Shown piece by piece: positions 35,929-44,749 of a stretch of DNA of 64,000 bases (positions are counted from its first letter, which is position 1; every line of letters begins with the position of its first letter). Position numbers and translations under genes: made by a program. This DNA is from Streptomyces sp. MJM8645. Its GTDB lineage: Bacteria; Actinomycetota; Actinomycetes; Streptomycetales; Streptomycetaceae. The notes under the pieces are model-generated. The model was not told the DNA's origin and did no database searches. It saw nothing but the letters and a program-made list of their open reading frames with translations. The DNA is taken from contig NZ_LJJF01000001.1 in the NCBI RefSeq assembly GCF_001625365.1, positions 1,054,001-1,118,000 on the forward strand. Direction: 5' to 3'.

Positions 35929-36554
35929 GCGAAGGTCTCCTTGGCGGTGATCAGCATCGCGCAGCGCGCGGCGGCGTACTCCAGGGCGAGCCGGTGGTGG
36001 GCGGCGGAGAAGTCCGCGACGGCGTCGGCGACCAGGAACGGCCGGATGTCGTTGGTGAAGGCGTCGACGGCCGTCATCAGTACGCCCACGTGGGCGTACA
36101 CGCCGCACAGGATCAGCTGGTCGCGGCCCTCCTCGCGCATCCGCTGGAGCAGGTCGGAGCGGAAGAAGGCGCTGTAGCGCCACTTGGTGAGCAGCCAGTC
36201 GCCGGGGGCCGGGGCGAGCGACTCGACGACCTCGCGGTCGACCGGGTCCATCCGCATCCCGGGGCCCCAGAAGTCCAGCAGCAGCCCGCGCTGTTCGGTG
36301 GTCATGCCGCCCGGCTGGGCGGTGTAGGCGACCGGCACGCCGAGCTCGGCGGCCTGGCGGCGCAGCAGGGCGGCGTTGTGCAGCAGCTCCCGGCCGGGTG
36401 CCTCGTCCGCCGGGAAGGGGCGCAGGAAGTAGCGCTGCATGTCGTGCACGAGCAGCACCGCGCGGTCCGGGCGGACGGTCCACGACACGGTGTTGTCGGG
36501 CAGCTCGCCCGCGGTCGGCATCGGATAGGGCTCGATGGTCGGAATGCCTGCCAT
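35925..36554 (-). CDS. phzD: Isochorismatase PhzD
   Basis: A 209-aa hydrolase converting 2-amino-2-deoxyisochorismate to trans-2,3-dihydro-3-hydroxyanthranilate (DHHA) and pyruvate. The catalytic Asp lies in [14 protein letters not shown], the Lys in [10 protein letters not shown] and the [12 protein letters not shown] segment replaces the Cys motif of nicotinamidases, all as in PhzD. The N-terminal [10 protein letters not shown] is also characteristic. It is coupled to phzE and follows the SDR gene after 42 bp. Confidence 0.95.
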   Translation of the reverse strand: MAGIPTIEPYPMPTAGELPDNTVSWTVRPDRAVLLVHDMQRYFLRPFPADEAPGRELLHNAALLRRQAAELGVPVAYTAQPGGMTTEQRGLLLDFWGPGMRMDPVDREVVESLAPAPGDWLLTKWRYSAFFRSDLLQRMREEGRDQLILCGVYAHVGVLMTAVDAFTNDIRPFLVADAVADFSAAHHRLALEYAAARCAMLITAKETFA

Positions 36555-36596
36555 GCGGTGGACTCTCCTGGGGGAGTGGTGAGTTGGGCGAGCCGG

Positions 36597-37367
36597 TCAG
36601 GCGCCGAGGCCGGCGCCGCCGTCGACGGTGAGGTCGTGCAGGGTGATGTGGCCGGCCGCGTCGGAGAGCAGGAAGAGCACGGCGGCGGCGATGTCGGCGG
36701 GGCTGGCCAGCTTGTTGAGCGGGATGCCGACCCGGAAGGCGTCCGCGCGACCGTGCAGGGTGCCCTGCGGGCCGGATTCGTCGTGCCACATCGAGGTGAG
36801 CATCGGGGTGTCGGTGGATCCGGGGGCGACGAGGTTGCAGCGGATGCCGTACCTGGCGACCTCCAGGCCGAGGCTCTTGGTGAACATCGTCGCGGCGGCC
36901 TTGGAGGCGGCGTAGGCGGCCATCTCGGTGCGCGGGGTGCGGGCGGCGTTGGAGGCGACGGTGACGATGGCGCCGCGCCCGCGCGGGATCATCCGGTCGA
37001 CCACCGCGCGGGAAACGTGGAAGACGCCGTTGACGTTGACCGCGAAGGTGGCCGTCCAGTCCTCGACGGAGAAGTCCCGGACCTCGCCGAGGCGCAGCAC
37101 CCCGGCGGCGTTGACCAGTTGGTCCACCGGCCCGAGTTCGCGCTCCACCTGGTCGACGAGCAGGTCGACGGCGCGGTGGTCGCTGACGTCCACCGGGTAG
37201 GCCTCGACCCGCAGGCCCTCCTCGGCGAGGGCGGCCACGGTCTTGCGCAGGCCCTCCTCGTCGCGGTCCGCCGCGGCCACCGCGGTGCCCTGTTCGGCCA
37301 GGGCGCGGACCACGGCCGCGCCGATGCCGCCTGCTGCCCCGGTGACCAGGGCGATCGTGTTCGTCAC
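36597..37367 (-). CDS. SDR dehydrogenase, DhbA-like, likely DHHA to 3-hydroxyanthranilate
   Basis: A 256-aa short-chain dehydrogenase with GTG start after GGGAGG. The cofactor loop TGAAGGIG is near the N-terminus, followed by NAAGVL and the active-site YAASK. The overall pattern resembles 2,3-dihydro-2,3-dihydroxybenzoate dehydrogenases, including PLNKLASPADIA near the end. With phzE and phzD it would aromatise DHHA to 3-hydroxyanthranilic acid, as proposed in benzoxazole antibiotic clusters. Absence of phzF, phzB and phzG nearby supports this branch over phenazine. Confidence 0.85.
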   Translation of the reverse strand: MTNTIALVTGAAGGIGAAVVRALAEQGTAVAAADRDEEGLRKTVAALAEEGLRVEAYPVDVSDHRAVDLLVDQVERELGPVDQLVNAAGVLRLGEVRDFSVEDWTATFAVNVNGVFHVSRAVVDRMIPRGRGAIVTVASNAARTPRTEMAAYAASKAAATMFTKSLGLEVARYGIRCNLVAPGSTDTPMLTSMWHDESGPQGTLHGRADAFRVGIPLNKLASPADIAAAVLFLLSDAAGHITLHDLTVDGGAGLGA

Positions 37368-37477
37368 TGCCGGACCTCCCTCGGGGCCGACGCGTGGCCG
37401 GCCCGTCGCTTTCTCGATTGCTCTCTCGGTTGCTCTCTCGGTGTGGCGGTGCGTGGCGCCGTTCCGGGCGCGGCGGG

Positions 37478-38650
37478 TCAGCCCTCCCAGGCGGAGACCA
37501 CGGTGATGGCCTGGCCGGGGTTGAGCCGGGGATCGCAGAAGCTGGTGTACTTGTCGCCGACGTGCGCCATCCCGGAGGCGTCGTGGGCGCACTCGGTGAC
37601 GTCGTCGGGCGTGGTCTCCAGGTGCAGGCCGCCGGCCACGCCGCCCTCGGAGCGGACGGCGTACTGGAAGTGCTGGATCTCCCGGACGACGGTCTCCACG
37701 AAGCGGGTCTTCAGCCCACCGGGCGCGGTGACGGTGTTGCCGTGCATCGGGTCGGTGAGCCAGATGACCGGGTGGCCGGCCTCCCGGACGGCCCTGACCA
37801 GCGCGGGCAGCCGGTCGGCGACGACCTCGGCGCCCATCCGGGCGATCAGGGTCAGCCGTCCGGGCTCGCGGCGCGGGTCGAGCCGCGCGCACAGCTCCAG
37901 CAGTTCCTCGGGCGCCATGCCGGGGCCCACCTTGCACGCGACCGGGTTGGCCACGGACGCGAGCATCGCGACGTGGGCGCCGGCCACGTCGCGGGTCCGC
38001 TCGCCGATCCACGGCCAGTGCGTGGACGTCAAGAGGCTTTCGGTGTAACTGATCTGACGGATCATCGGAACTTCGTAGTCGAGCAGCAGCGCCTCGTGGC
38101 TGGTCCACACCGGCGGGCTGAGCGGCGAGCGGCGGTCCGGATCCGGCCAGCCGAGGTGGGTCATCGCCTCGGCCGCCGCCCAGTAGCAGTCGAGCAGCCG
38201 CCGCGGGTCGGGGCGGCGCAGCTCCGGGTCGGGTTCGGGGCTGTTGACCAGGTGGCCGCGGAAGACCGGGATCTCCAGGCCGCCGACGAACTCGGTCGGC
38301 TTGGAGCGGGGCTTGGCGAACTGGCCGGCCATCCGGCCGACCCGGACCACCGGCCGGTGGGTGGCCATCGTGACGATGCCGGCCAGGACGTCCAGCAGCC
38401 CGGTCTTGCGGGCGACGTCGCCCGCGGTGCACTCCGCCGGGTCCTCGGCGCAGTCGCCGATCTGTACGACCTGGGCCCGCCCGGCCGCGACCTCGGCGAG
38501 CACGGAGCGCAGCCGCCGGACGTCGGCCGGGCCGACCAGCGGCGGCAGACCGGCCAGCCGGTCCTTGATGTCGGGAAGGTGCTCGTGGTCGGCCCAGTCG
38601 GGCTGATGGAGTGCGGGCCGGGACAGGAGCGCGGACAGGGCGGTGACCAT
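37478..38650 (-). CDS. Class II DAHP synthase, PhzC-like
   Basis: A 390-aa enzyme joining erythrose 4-phosphate and phosphoenolpyruvate at the shikimate entrance. Plant/actinomycete class II motifs are visible: QIGDCAED, GRMAGQFAKPRS, ESLLTSTHWPW and CKVGPGM. Cluster-borne copies are usually less feedback-inhibited and boost chorismate supply. It is the likely first gene of the leftward phzC-SDR-phzD-phzE-NAT operon. The repeat-containing region upstream probably carries its promoter. Confidence 0.93.
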   Translation of the reverse strand: MVTALSALLSRPALHQPDWADHEHLPDIKDRLAGLPPLVGPADVRRLRSVLAEVAAGRAQVVQIGDCAEDPAECTAGDVARKTGLLDVLAGIVTMATHRPVVRVGRMAGQFAKPRSKPTEFVGGLEIPVFRGHLVNSPEPDPELRRPDPRRLLDCYWAAAEAMTHLGWPDPDRRSPLSPPVWTSHEALLLDYEVPMIRQISYTESLLTSTHWPWIGERTRDVAGAHVAMLASVANPVACKVGPGMAPEELLELCARLDPRREPGRLTLIARMGAEVVADRLPALVRAVREAGHPVIWLTDPMHGNTVTAPGGLKTRFVETVVREIQHFQYAVRSEGGVAGGLHLETTPDDVTECAHDASGMAHVGDKYTSFCDPRLNPGQAITVVSAWEG

Positions 38651-39145
38651 GGGTGTCTCCCAGGGCGAAGGTGCGCCGGCTCGGCGGCGCGCACGGAAGG
38701 GCGTCGTGGCGAGGCTGTGGATGGCACGGGTCGGGGAGGACCGGCGGGCCCGCGGCCCGGGTCCCGGTCCGGCAGCGGTCCGCCGGCCGCCGAACGGCTG
38801 AGGCTCTTCCAGATCTTGTGGCGTGCCGCCAGGTGTCGCCAACGCCCGCCCCCGCACTTCGTCAGGTGGCGGATACTCCATCAGGTGGCGGCACACTCCG
38901 TCAGATCTCGCCCGGGGGCGACGAAGAACGGTGACGGCAGACCCTCGAAGAGGTCCGCCCGAGGTGGCGGACCGGCGAGATCCGGCCATGGAACGGCTCG
39001 GGCGCGCGACCCGCCCGGACGCCGTACGGCACGGCCGGATCCTGGTGGCCCAGGCCTACCCCGGGGGTGGGCGGACCACCGTTCGCCGGCACCTCGCGGC
39101 ACATGCCGAAGCCGGCGCGGCAGGTCGGGTCGCCGGACCCGGACG
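38651..39145. other. Control region upstream of the aromatic-amine operon
   Basis: A 495-bp stretch without a convincing gene. It holds two adjacent direct repeats (38862-38900) and must carry the promoter of the DAHP synthase operon. It also contains the 3' end of the transcript of the methyltransferase. No clear terminator hairpin was identified. Confidence 0.5.
38862..38900. repeat. Direct repeat TCAGGTGGCGG, possible operator
   Basis: TCAGGTGGCGGATACTCCA (38862-38880) and TCAGGTGGCGGCACACTCCG (38881-38900) are contiguous near-identical 19-20-bp repeats, with TCAG starting a third. They lie about 210 bp upstream of the DAHP synthase start. Tandem spacing of about two helical turns suits cooperative binding of a regulator. 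Confidence 0.5.
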
Positions 39146-39895
39146 TCAGAAGCCGGTACCGGGTGCCGTCTCGTGGCCGGCCCGGCCGCGCGCCACGGTC
39201 ACCTCGATCAACATGTGCTCGACCTCCTGCTCGCCCTCCGGGAAGACGCCGCCGCGCACCACCCGCAGGGTGCGCCCGCATTCCTCGGCGATCCGGCGCA
39301 GCGCCGTCAGGTCGCCGCGCTCGCTGAAGTGCAGCAGCACCGAGCCGCCCGGAGCCAGCCGGCCCGGAGCCTCGACGAGGAAGCGGCGGTGGGCGGCGTA
39401 GCCCGGGTCGACGTAGCCGCGCTCGTGCATCGTCCGGTAGCGGTAGTCCTCCGGCGCGAGCACGTAGTTGGAGTGCCAGAAGACGGTGTCGAAGCGCTCC
39501 TCGGGCGCGAGCGCGGCGAACAGGTCGCTGTGCACGCTGTGGACGCGGTCGGCGACGCCGTGCCGGTGGGCGTTCATCTCGGTGTTGCGGACGGCGGCCT
39601 CGTTGATGTCGCCGGCCACCACCCGGGCATGCCCGGCCAGTGCTGCGGCCACCGCGATGACGCCGCTGCCGCAGCCGATCTCCAGCAGCGAGCCGGAGCG
39701 CCCGGCGGCCCGCGGGTCGTCCAGGCCGAGCAGGCGCATGGAGATCTCGGTGGTGGGCGAGTAGACCGGGGCGAAAATCCCTGGCAGCAGGTCCCATTCA
39801 CGGCCGCAGAGCCGGAAGGTCGCGGGCCGGTGCGCGTGCTCCAGCGCGGCCCTGCTTCGTTCCAGCGAACGGCGGTAGTCCCGTAGCGCGTTCAT
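39146..39895 (-). CDS. SAM-dependent methyltransferase, HemK/PrmC-like fold
   Basis: A 249-aa enzyme with motif I LLEIGCGSGVIA and the GDINEAAVRNTEMNAH strand typical of the PrmC-like group. The catalytic NPPY motif of glutamine methyltransferases is replaced by HSNY in FWHSNYVLAPEDY, so it is unlikely to modify release factors or ribosomal proteins. It lies upstream of and in line with the aromatic-amine operon, and diverges from the PucR regulator. A role in O- or N-methylation of the cluster product is inferred. Confidence 0.78.
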   Translation of the reverse strand: MNALRDYRRSLERSRAALEHAHRPATFRLCGREWDLLPGIFAPVYSPTTEISMRLLGLDDPRAAGRSGSLLEIGCGSGVIAVAAALAGHARVVAGDINEAAVRNTEMNAHRHGVADRVHSVHSDLFAALAPEERFDTVFWHSNYVLAPEDYRYRTMHERGYVDPGYAAHRRFLVEAPGRLAPGGSVLLHFSERGDLTALRRIAEECGRTLRVVRGGVFPEGEQEVEHMLIEVTVARGRAGHETAPGTGF

Positions 39896-40106
39896 GCCGT
39901 CCGCCTGTGCCCCCACCGCGCCAGCTGGGCGTTGTCGCCCGGACCACCTCCCTGGTGGCCACCACCTCATCCTCCTCAACCGGCACGGGCGGCGGGAAGG
40001 TGACCCGGCAACACATCGGGGACCACTCGGCGGTGCCCTCTCCACCGTCCACACCGTGGAATCATCCGAGCTCCACCCAAAGTGACATGATAAACACGTT
40101 GTAGCA

Positions 40107-40122
40107 CCTGGCATGTGCCAGG
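40107..40122. promoter_or_regulatory. Inverted repeat in the methyltransferase/PucR divergent promoter
   Basis: CCTGGCA-TG-TGCCAGG has perfect 7-bp arms around a 2-bp centre. It sits in an AT-rich patch 36 bp before the PucR-type gene, a reasonable place for autoregulation or for control of the methyltransferase arm. Confidence 0.45.
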
Positions 40123-40157
40123 CAAAACGGCTGGTATGTACGGGTGGGGGATAAGAG

Positions 40158-42086
40158 ATGGCCCAACAGGGGGTCCGGAAGCGGCCTGACGCGCTGACCG
40201 TACTGACCTTGCTGGTGGCGGAGGCACCACCGGCGCGCATCGAGTCACTGCTCGCCGAGGCCGCCTGTGGCGGCGCCCCCGAGGCCGAGACGGCCGCACT
40301 CGAGCGGGCCGTCCGGCTCGGACTGGACATCTGCGCCCAGCGCCGCGGGCGCCAGCAACGCGAAGCGGGCCTGTCCGCGCTGCTCGACACCGCCCGGGAC
40401 CTCCTCGTCCCCGACACCCTCGACGGGGTGCTCAAGGCCGTCACCCGGCGCTCGCGCCTGCTCCTCGGCGCGGACATGGCGTACGTCAGCTTCCCCGGAC
40501 CGGAGGACGGCCTGTCCTACATCCGGGCGTCGGACGGCCACACCTCCACCCTCAACGTCGGCCTCCAGCTGACCGGCGGCTCCGGACTCGGCCACGCCGC
40601 CGTCGCCAACCTCGCGCCGGTCTGGACCCCGGACTACCTCGACGACAACCGGATCCAGCACAGCACCGACATCGACGAGGTGGTCCGGACCGAAGGGCTG
40701 CGCGCGATCATGGCCGTCCCGCTGAGCTACGGCCCGCACCCCTTCGGCGCGCTCTACGTCGCCGACCGCAATGTGCGGCACTACACCCCGGAGGAGATCT
40801 CCACCGCGAACCTGCTCGGCGAGCTCGCCGGCCTGGCCGTCCAGCGCACCCTCGTCCTCGACGACGCCAAGGCCACCGTGCAGACCCTGCGCGAGGAGCA
40901 CGGACGCACCACCGAGTCGCTGCGGGAGCTCAGCGAGCACCGGCGCATCCATCACGAGCTGATCGAACGGGCGCTGACCGACTGCGAACTGCACGGCCTC
41001 GCCGAAGCCGTGAGCCGGAACCTGGGTGGCGCGCTGCGGATCCACGCCGCGGACGGCACCGTCCTGACCACCGCCGGCCGGATGCCCGAGACCGGCCCCG
41101 CCGCCGCGGAGGTGCACGCCGCCAAACGCCCGGTCCACACCGCGGACGGCCTCTGGGCGGCCCCGGTCACCGCCGGAGGCGAGATACTCGGCACCCTGGT
41201 GTTCCGCCCCGAGGACCTCCCCGCGGCCGGCATCGACGAACTGCTGCACCTGGCCGCCCAGGCGGTGGCGGTGCAGCTGCTGCGCACCGGCGACACCACC
41301 GTCGTACAGGGCCGCGCCCACGGCGAGCTGTTGGAGGACCTGCTCACCAGCGCCCAGCGCCCGCCGCAGCAGTTGGAGGAGCGCGCCCGCCGGCTCGGCA
41401 TCAACCTGGCCACGCCGCACGTGGTGGTGGTCGTCCGCCCCGAGGCCCGAGCGGTCGGCCGGGCCTGCGCCCTGGCCACGGGCCTGGCCCAGCGACTGAA
41501 CGGGCTGCGGGTCGGGCACGGCGGCAACGCCGTGCTGCTGCTGCCCGGCACCGACGCCGGCGCGACGGCCCGGGCCGTCCTGAACGAACTCGCCCCGCTG
41601 CTCAGCGAACCGGTCACGGTGGCGGCGGCCGGGCCGGTCGCGGACGCCGCCTCGGTCTTCCACTGCCACCAGGAGGCGCTGCGCTGCCTGGAGGCGATGA
41701 TCGCCCTCGATGCCACCGGCCGCTCGGCCTCCCCCCGCGAGCTGGGCTTCCTCGGTGTCCTGCTCGCCGACAACCGGGACGTCCGCTCCTTCGTCGACTC
41801 GGTCATCGGTCCGGTGCTCGAGTACGACCGGCAGCGGTTCACCGACCTCGGCCGCACCCTGGACGCCTACTTCGAGACCGGAGCCAGCCCCACCCGGGCC
41901 GCCCAGAAGCTGCACGTCCACCCGAACACCGTCGCCCGCCGCCTGGAACGCATCGCGGAACTGCTCGGCCCCGACTGGCAGGACCCCGGCCAAGCCCTCG
42001 AAGTCCAGCTCGCCCTACGGCTCTCGCGCGTCCGCGACCTCCTCATCAAGGACGGCCCGTCGGCGGGAGTCGGCCAAGGAACCTAG
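40158..42086 (+). CDS. GAF/PucR-type transcriptional regulator
   Basis: A 642-aa cytoplasmic regulator. A GAF sensor domain lies at about residues 75-230 (LLLGADMAYVSF... ALYVADRNVRHYTPEE in part). A second degenerate sensor and a linker follow, and the C-terminal PucR helix-turn-helix (about 575-625) contains AAQKLHVHPNTVARRLERI. GAF domains bind small molecules, so it may sense the cluster product or an aromatic intermediate. It is divergent from the methyltransferase and aromatic-amine genes, and is the only plausible pathway-specific activator in this cluster. Confidence 0.88.
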   Translation: MAQQGVRKRPDALTVLTLLVAEAPPARIESLLAEAACGGAPEAETAALERAVRLGLDICAQRRGRQQREAGLSALLDTARDLLVPDTLDGVLKAVTRRSRLLLGADMAYVSFPGPEDGLSYIRASDGHTSTLNVGLQLTGGSGLGHAAVANLAPVWTPDYLDDNRIQHSTDIDEVVRTEGLRAIMAVPLSYGPHPFGALYVADRNVRHYTPEEISTANLLGELAGLAVQRTLVLDDAKATVQTLREEHGRTTESLRELSEHRRIHHELIERALTDCELHGLAEAVSRNLGGALRIHAADGTVLTTAGRMPETGPAAAEVHAAKRPVHTADGLWAAPVTAGGEILGTLVFRPEDLPAAGIDELLHLAAQAVAVQLLRTGDTTVVQGRAHGELLEDLLTSAQRPPQQLEERARRLGINLATPHVVVVVRPEARAVGRACALATGLAQRLNGLRVGHGGNAVLLLPGTDAGATARAVLNELAPLLSEPVTVAAAGPVADAASVFHCHQEALRCLEAMIALDATGRSASPRELGFLGVLLADNRDVRSFVDSVIGPVLEYDRQRFTDLGRTLDAYFETGASPTRAAQKLHVHPNTVARRLERIAELLGPDWQDPGQALEVQLALRLSRVRDLLIKDGPSAGVGQGT

Positions 42087-42125
42087 GGCCGTGTCGGGGC
42101 GCGGGCGTGATCCGAAGGAGAGCCC

Positions 42126-43355
42126 CTAGCTCACCCGGCGGAGCGAGCGGCCGCCGGTGTGGGAGAGGGCCACGACCGCGTGTGCGGCCGAGGCGAGGGT
42201 GACATGGCGGTGCCAGCCGTTGAAGGAGCGGCCGGTGTAGTCGCGGATACCGGTGCGGTCCGCGATCTCGTCGAAGTCCCGCTCGACCCGGCCGATCCGC
42301 AGGCTCAGCCGGAACAGCTGGGCCGGCGTGGCGTCCGGGATGTCGGCCAGCCACAGCTCCTGCGGCCAGCGCCGGCCGGAGCTGCCCGCGCCGAGCAGCA
42401 GCAGGTCGCGGTCCGGGCCGTCCGGCCTGCGGTTCACTCCCAGGGGGCGGGCCGCCCCGGGCACCGTCCGCACCCGGACGGCACCGACCAGCGCGGTGCA
42501 CAGCCCGGCGTCCTGGCCGTGGTCGGTCCAGGTCACCATCCGCCTGCGGTCCCGGCACGCCCCGATGATCCGGTGGGCCGGCATCGCCTCCGCGCCGTGC
42601 CCGGCCCCCTCGGCCGGGCGGAGCGGCAGCGTGCTGTTGATCCGCACGAGGAACGGCACCCCCGCCGCGCGCAGCCGCCGCAGCGCCTTCATCCCGTCCA
42701 GCTCCCGGACGTCCATCACCACCGGCAGCGTGGGCAGCCGCCAGTCCGAGGTCAGCTCCAGCACCGCCTCGACCGAGCAGTCGCCCAGCGTCCGGGTGTC
42801 CACACTCGCCGGGATGGACGCCTGGCTGCGCCGCGGCACGTCGTCCAGCCACGCCCGGGACAGGTGCAGCCGCCAGTTCACCGGCATGCTCACCTCCTCG
42901 GACGCCGCCCAGACACCCACCGCCTGCTGCGCGTTGAGCACCTGGCCGAGCGAGGAGATGAACCTGCGATCCACGCCCACCGAGTGCTCCCCGGCCTTCG
43001 GGATGACCGTCTGCTGCACCACCCAGGCCTGCGGCGGCGCGACGGACGTCACGTAGTGCGCCAGCGCGGCGCGCACCGGGTCCCACTCCCAGGTGGAGCT
43101 GCTGATGAAGTGGTGCAGGTTCTGCTCCGTGGCCTGCCCGCCGATCAGCCGCGCGATGTTGCGCACCGACTTGCGGCCCTCCGCGCCCAGCAGTCCGCGC
43201 AGGTACTCCACGCCCTTGCGGCGCTGGTCCGCCCGGGGCAGCGACGCGAACAGCGCCGGGCACAGCTCCGAGAGGACGATGTCGTGGGAACTGCCGACGC
43301 CCGGCTTGCGCCCGGGCGTTCGCGTGTCCCTGATGTGCAGGGCGAAGTCGCTCAT
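42126..43355 (-). CDS. IS701-type transposase homologue, catalytically degenerate
   Basis: A 409-aa protein of the IS701/DDE_5 fold. The HSVGVDRRF, NWRLHLSRAWLDD-PRR and VVMDVREL segments match the family. The block that normally reads DDTGFPKKG, with the first catalytic Asp, reads QQTVIPKAG here, so strand transfer should be impossible. No terminal inverted repeats or target duplication were seen around it. Such degenerate members are frequent beside streptomycete biosynthetic clusters and are thought to act as DNA-binding proteins. The ATG giving MSDFALHI was used. It lies at the right edge of the diazo-type cluster. Confidence 0.8.
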   Translation of the reverse strand: MSDFALHIRDTRTPGRKPGVGSSHDIVLSELCPALFASLPRADQRRKGVEYLRGLLGAEGRKSVRNIARLIGGQATEQNLHHFISSSTWEWDPVRAALAHYVTSVAPPQAWVVQQTVIPKAGEHSVGVDRRFISSLGQVLNAQQAVGVWAASEEVSMPVNWRLHLSRAWLDDVPRRSQASIPASVDTRTLGDCSVEAVLELTSDWRLPTLPVVMDVRELDGMKALRRLRAAGVPFLVRINSTLPLRPAEGAGHGAEAMPAHRIIGACRDRRRMVTWTDHGQDAGLCTALVGAVRVRTVPGAARPLGVNRRPDGPDRDLLLLGAGSSGRRWPQELWLADIPDATPAQLFRLSLRIGRVERDFDEIADRTGIRDYTGRSFNGWHRHVTLASAAHAVVALSHTGGRSLRRVS

Positions 43356-43628
43356 CGAGATCCCCAACCTCTACATGGCAGACGCATCTTCAGATGGGTC
43401 GACGGTATGCAGAGGGCTCGGGCCGGGCCCAGGTGCACCGGACACACGGCTGCACGCGCGGCCTATGGCCGGACCACCGGACAGCGCACGCGGGCAGGCG
43501 CGATCGCCCCCGGAGCCGCCCGGCGGGGTGTGCCGGGGCCATCAGGGGCGGGCCGACCGCGCGCGAGTTGACGAACAAACGACTTCCGTGCGGCACCCCG
43601 GCGCCGACCGGTGGAAGACTCTCCGAGC

Positions 43629-44615
43629 ATGCGAGCAGCCTTCATCGAGGCCCTCGGGCCGCCCGAGAACATCCGCTACGGCGAACTTCCCTCCCTCCGT
43701 CCCGGGCCGACCGACATCCTGGTCGACGTCACGGCCACCACCGTCAACCCGGTGGACACCTTCGTCCGCTCCGGCCTCTTCCGCACCCCGGTCGAGTTCC
43801 CGTTCGTGATCGGCCGCGACCTGGTCGGCACCGTGGCCGCGGCCGGGCCGGCCGCCCCCGGCTTCGCCGTCGGCGACCGGGTGTGGACCAACAGCCTCGG
43901 CCACGGCGGGCGCCAGGGCGCCGCCTCCGAGCAGGTCGTCGTCCCCGCCGACCGCCTCTACCACCTCCCTGAGGGCGTCCTCCCCGAGGAGGCCGTCGCC
44001 GTCGTCCATCCGGCCGCGACCGCCTACCTCGGCCTGTTCACGCACGGCCGCCTGCGGGCCGGTGAGACCGTCCTGGTGGCCGGCGCGGCCGGGAACGTCG
44101 GCTCCGCGCTGGTCACCCTCGCCGTCGACGCCGGGGCCCGGGTCGTCGCCACCGCCTCCGCCCGCGACCTGGAACAGTGCCTCGCCCTGGGCGCGGCCGA
44201 GGCCCTGGACTACCGCGATCCGGACCTCGCCGAACGGCTCGCCCAGGCCTGCCCCGGCGGCGTCGACCTCCACCTCGACACGTCCGGGGAGAACGACCTG
44301 GCCACCGCCGTCGACCTGCTCGCCCCGCGCGGACGGATCGTCCTGCTGGCCGGCGCCCGCTCGCGGCCGATCCTCCCGGTCGGGCCGCTCTACATGAAGG
44401 ACTGCTCGATCGCCGGCTTCGTGATCTCGCATGCGACCAGCACCGAACTGGCCGAGGCCGCCGTCGCCATCAACCGCCTGCTCGCGGCCGGACGGCTGCG
44501 CCCCCTGGCGGTCGAGGCCCTTCCGCTGAGCGCCGCCGCCGAGGTCCACGGCCGAATGGAACGCGGCGAGCTGCACGGCAGAAGGGTGGTCCTCAGGCCC
44601 GATTCGCAGGCCTGA
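43629..44615 (+). CDS. Zinc-type alcohol dehydrogenase/quinone oxidoreductase (MDR family)
   Basis: A 328-aa NADPH-dependent reductase of the medium-chain family, without the catalytic zinc Cys set, so it belongs to the quinone-reductase branch. The GroES-like N-terminal part runs to about residue 120. The cofactor loop VLVAGAAGNVGSALV lies near 155, and the HLDTSGENDLATAV segment follows. It probably reduces quinones or enones using NADPH. It could serve redox defence together with the Rrf2-type gene downstream, 134 bp away on the same strand. Confidence 0.9.
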   Translation: MRAAFIEALGPPENIRYGELPSLRPGPTDILVDVTATTVNPVDTFVRSGLFRTPVEFPFVIGRDLVGTVAAAGPAAPGFAVGDRVWTNSLGHGGRQGAASEQVVVPADRLYHLPEGVLPEEAVAVVHPAATAYLGLFTHGRLRAGETVLVAGAAGNVGSALVTLAVDAGARVVATASARDLEQCLALGAAEALDYRDPDLAERLAQACPGGVDLHLDTSGENDLATAVDLLAPRGRIVLLAGARSRPILPVGPLYMKDCSIAGFVISHATSTELAEAAVAINRLLAAGRLRPLAVEALPLSAAAEVHGRMERGELHGRRVVLRPDSQA

Positions 44616-44724
44616 CCGGACGCCTGCCAACCGTTGTACCGGAGGTCCGGCAGGGCCGCAACGCCCTCGTCGGGCCGCGACTTGACATATTCCGGGCCTC
44701 CGGCACGTCCGGCCTGCGACACAG

Positions 44725-44749
44725 AACCTGGACGTGTATTGTCCTGGTT
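44725..44749 (+). promoter_or_regulatory. Operator-like inverted repeat abutting the Rrf2 start
   Basis: AACCTGGAC-GTGTATT-GTCCTGGTT is an inverted repeat with 9-bp arms (one mismatch) and a 7-bp AT-rich centre. It ends one base before the ATG. There is no Shine-Dalgarno between it and the ATG, so the transcript may be leaderless and the repeat may overlap the promoter. Autoregulation is inferred. Confidence 0.55.

Noticed and set aside
33973..38650. Classical phenazine biosynthetic cluster
   Set aside because: phzE, phzD and a class II DAHP synthase are present, but phzF, phzB and phzG are not seen anywhere in the window, and an SDR occupies the operon. The 3-hydroxyanthranilate branch explains the set better.
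42126..43355. Active insertion sequence
   Set aside because: First catalytic Asp region is changed to QQ and no flanking inverted repeats or target duplication are visible.
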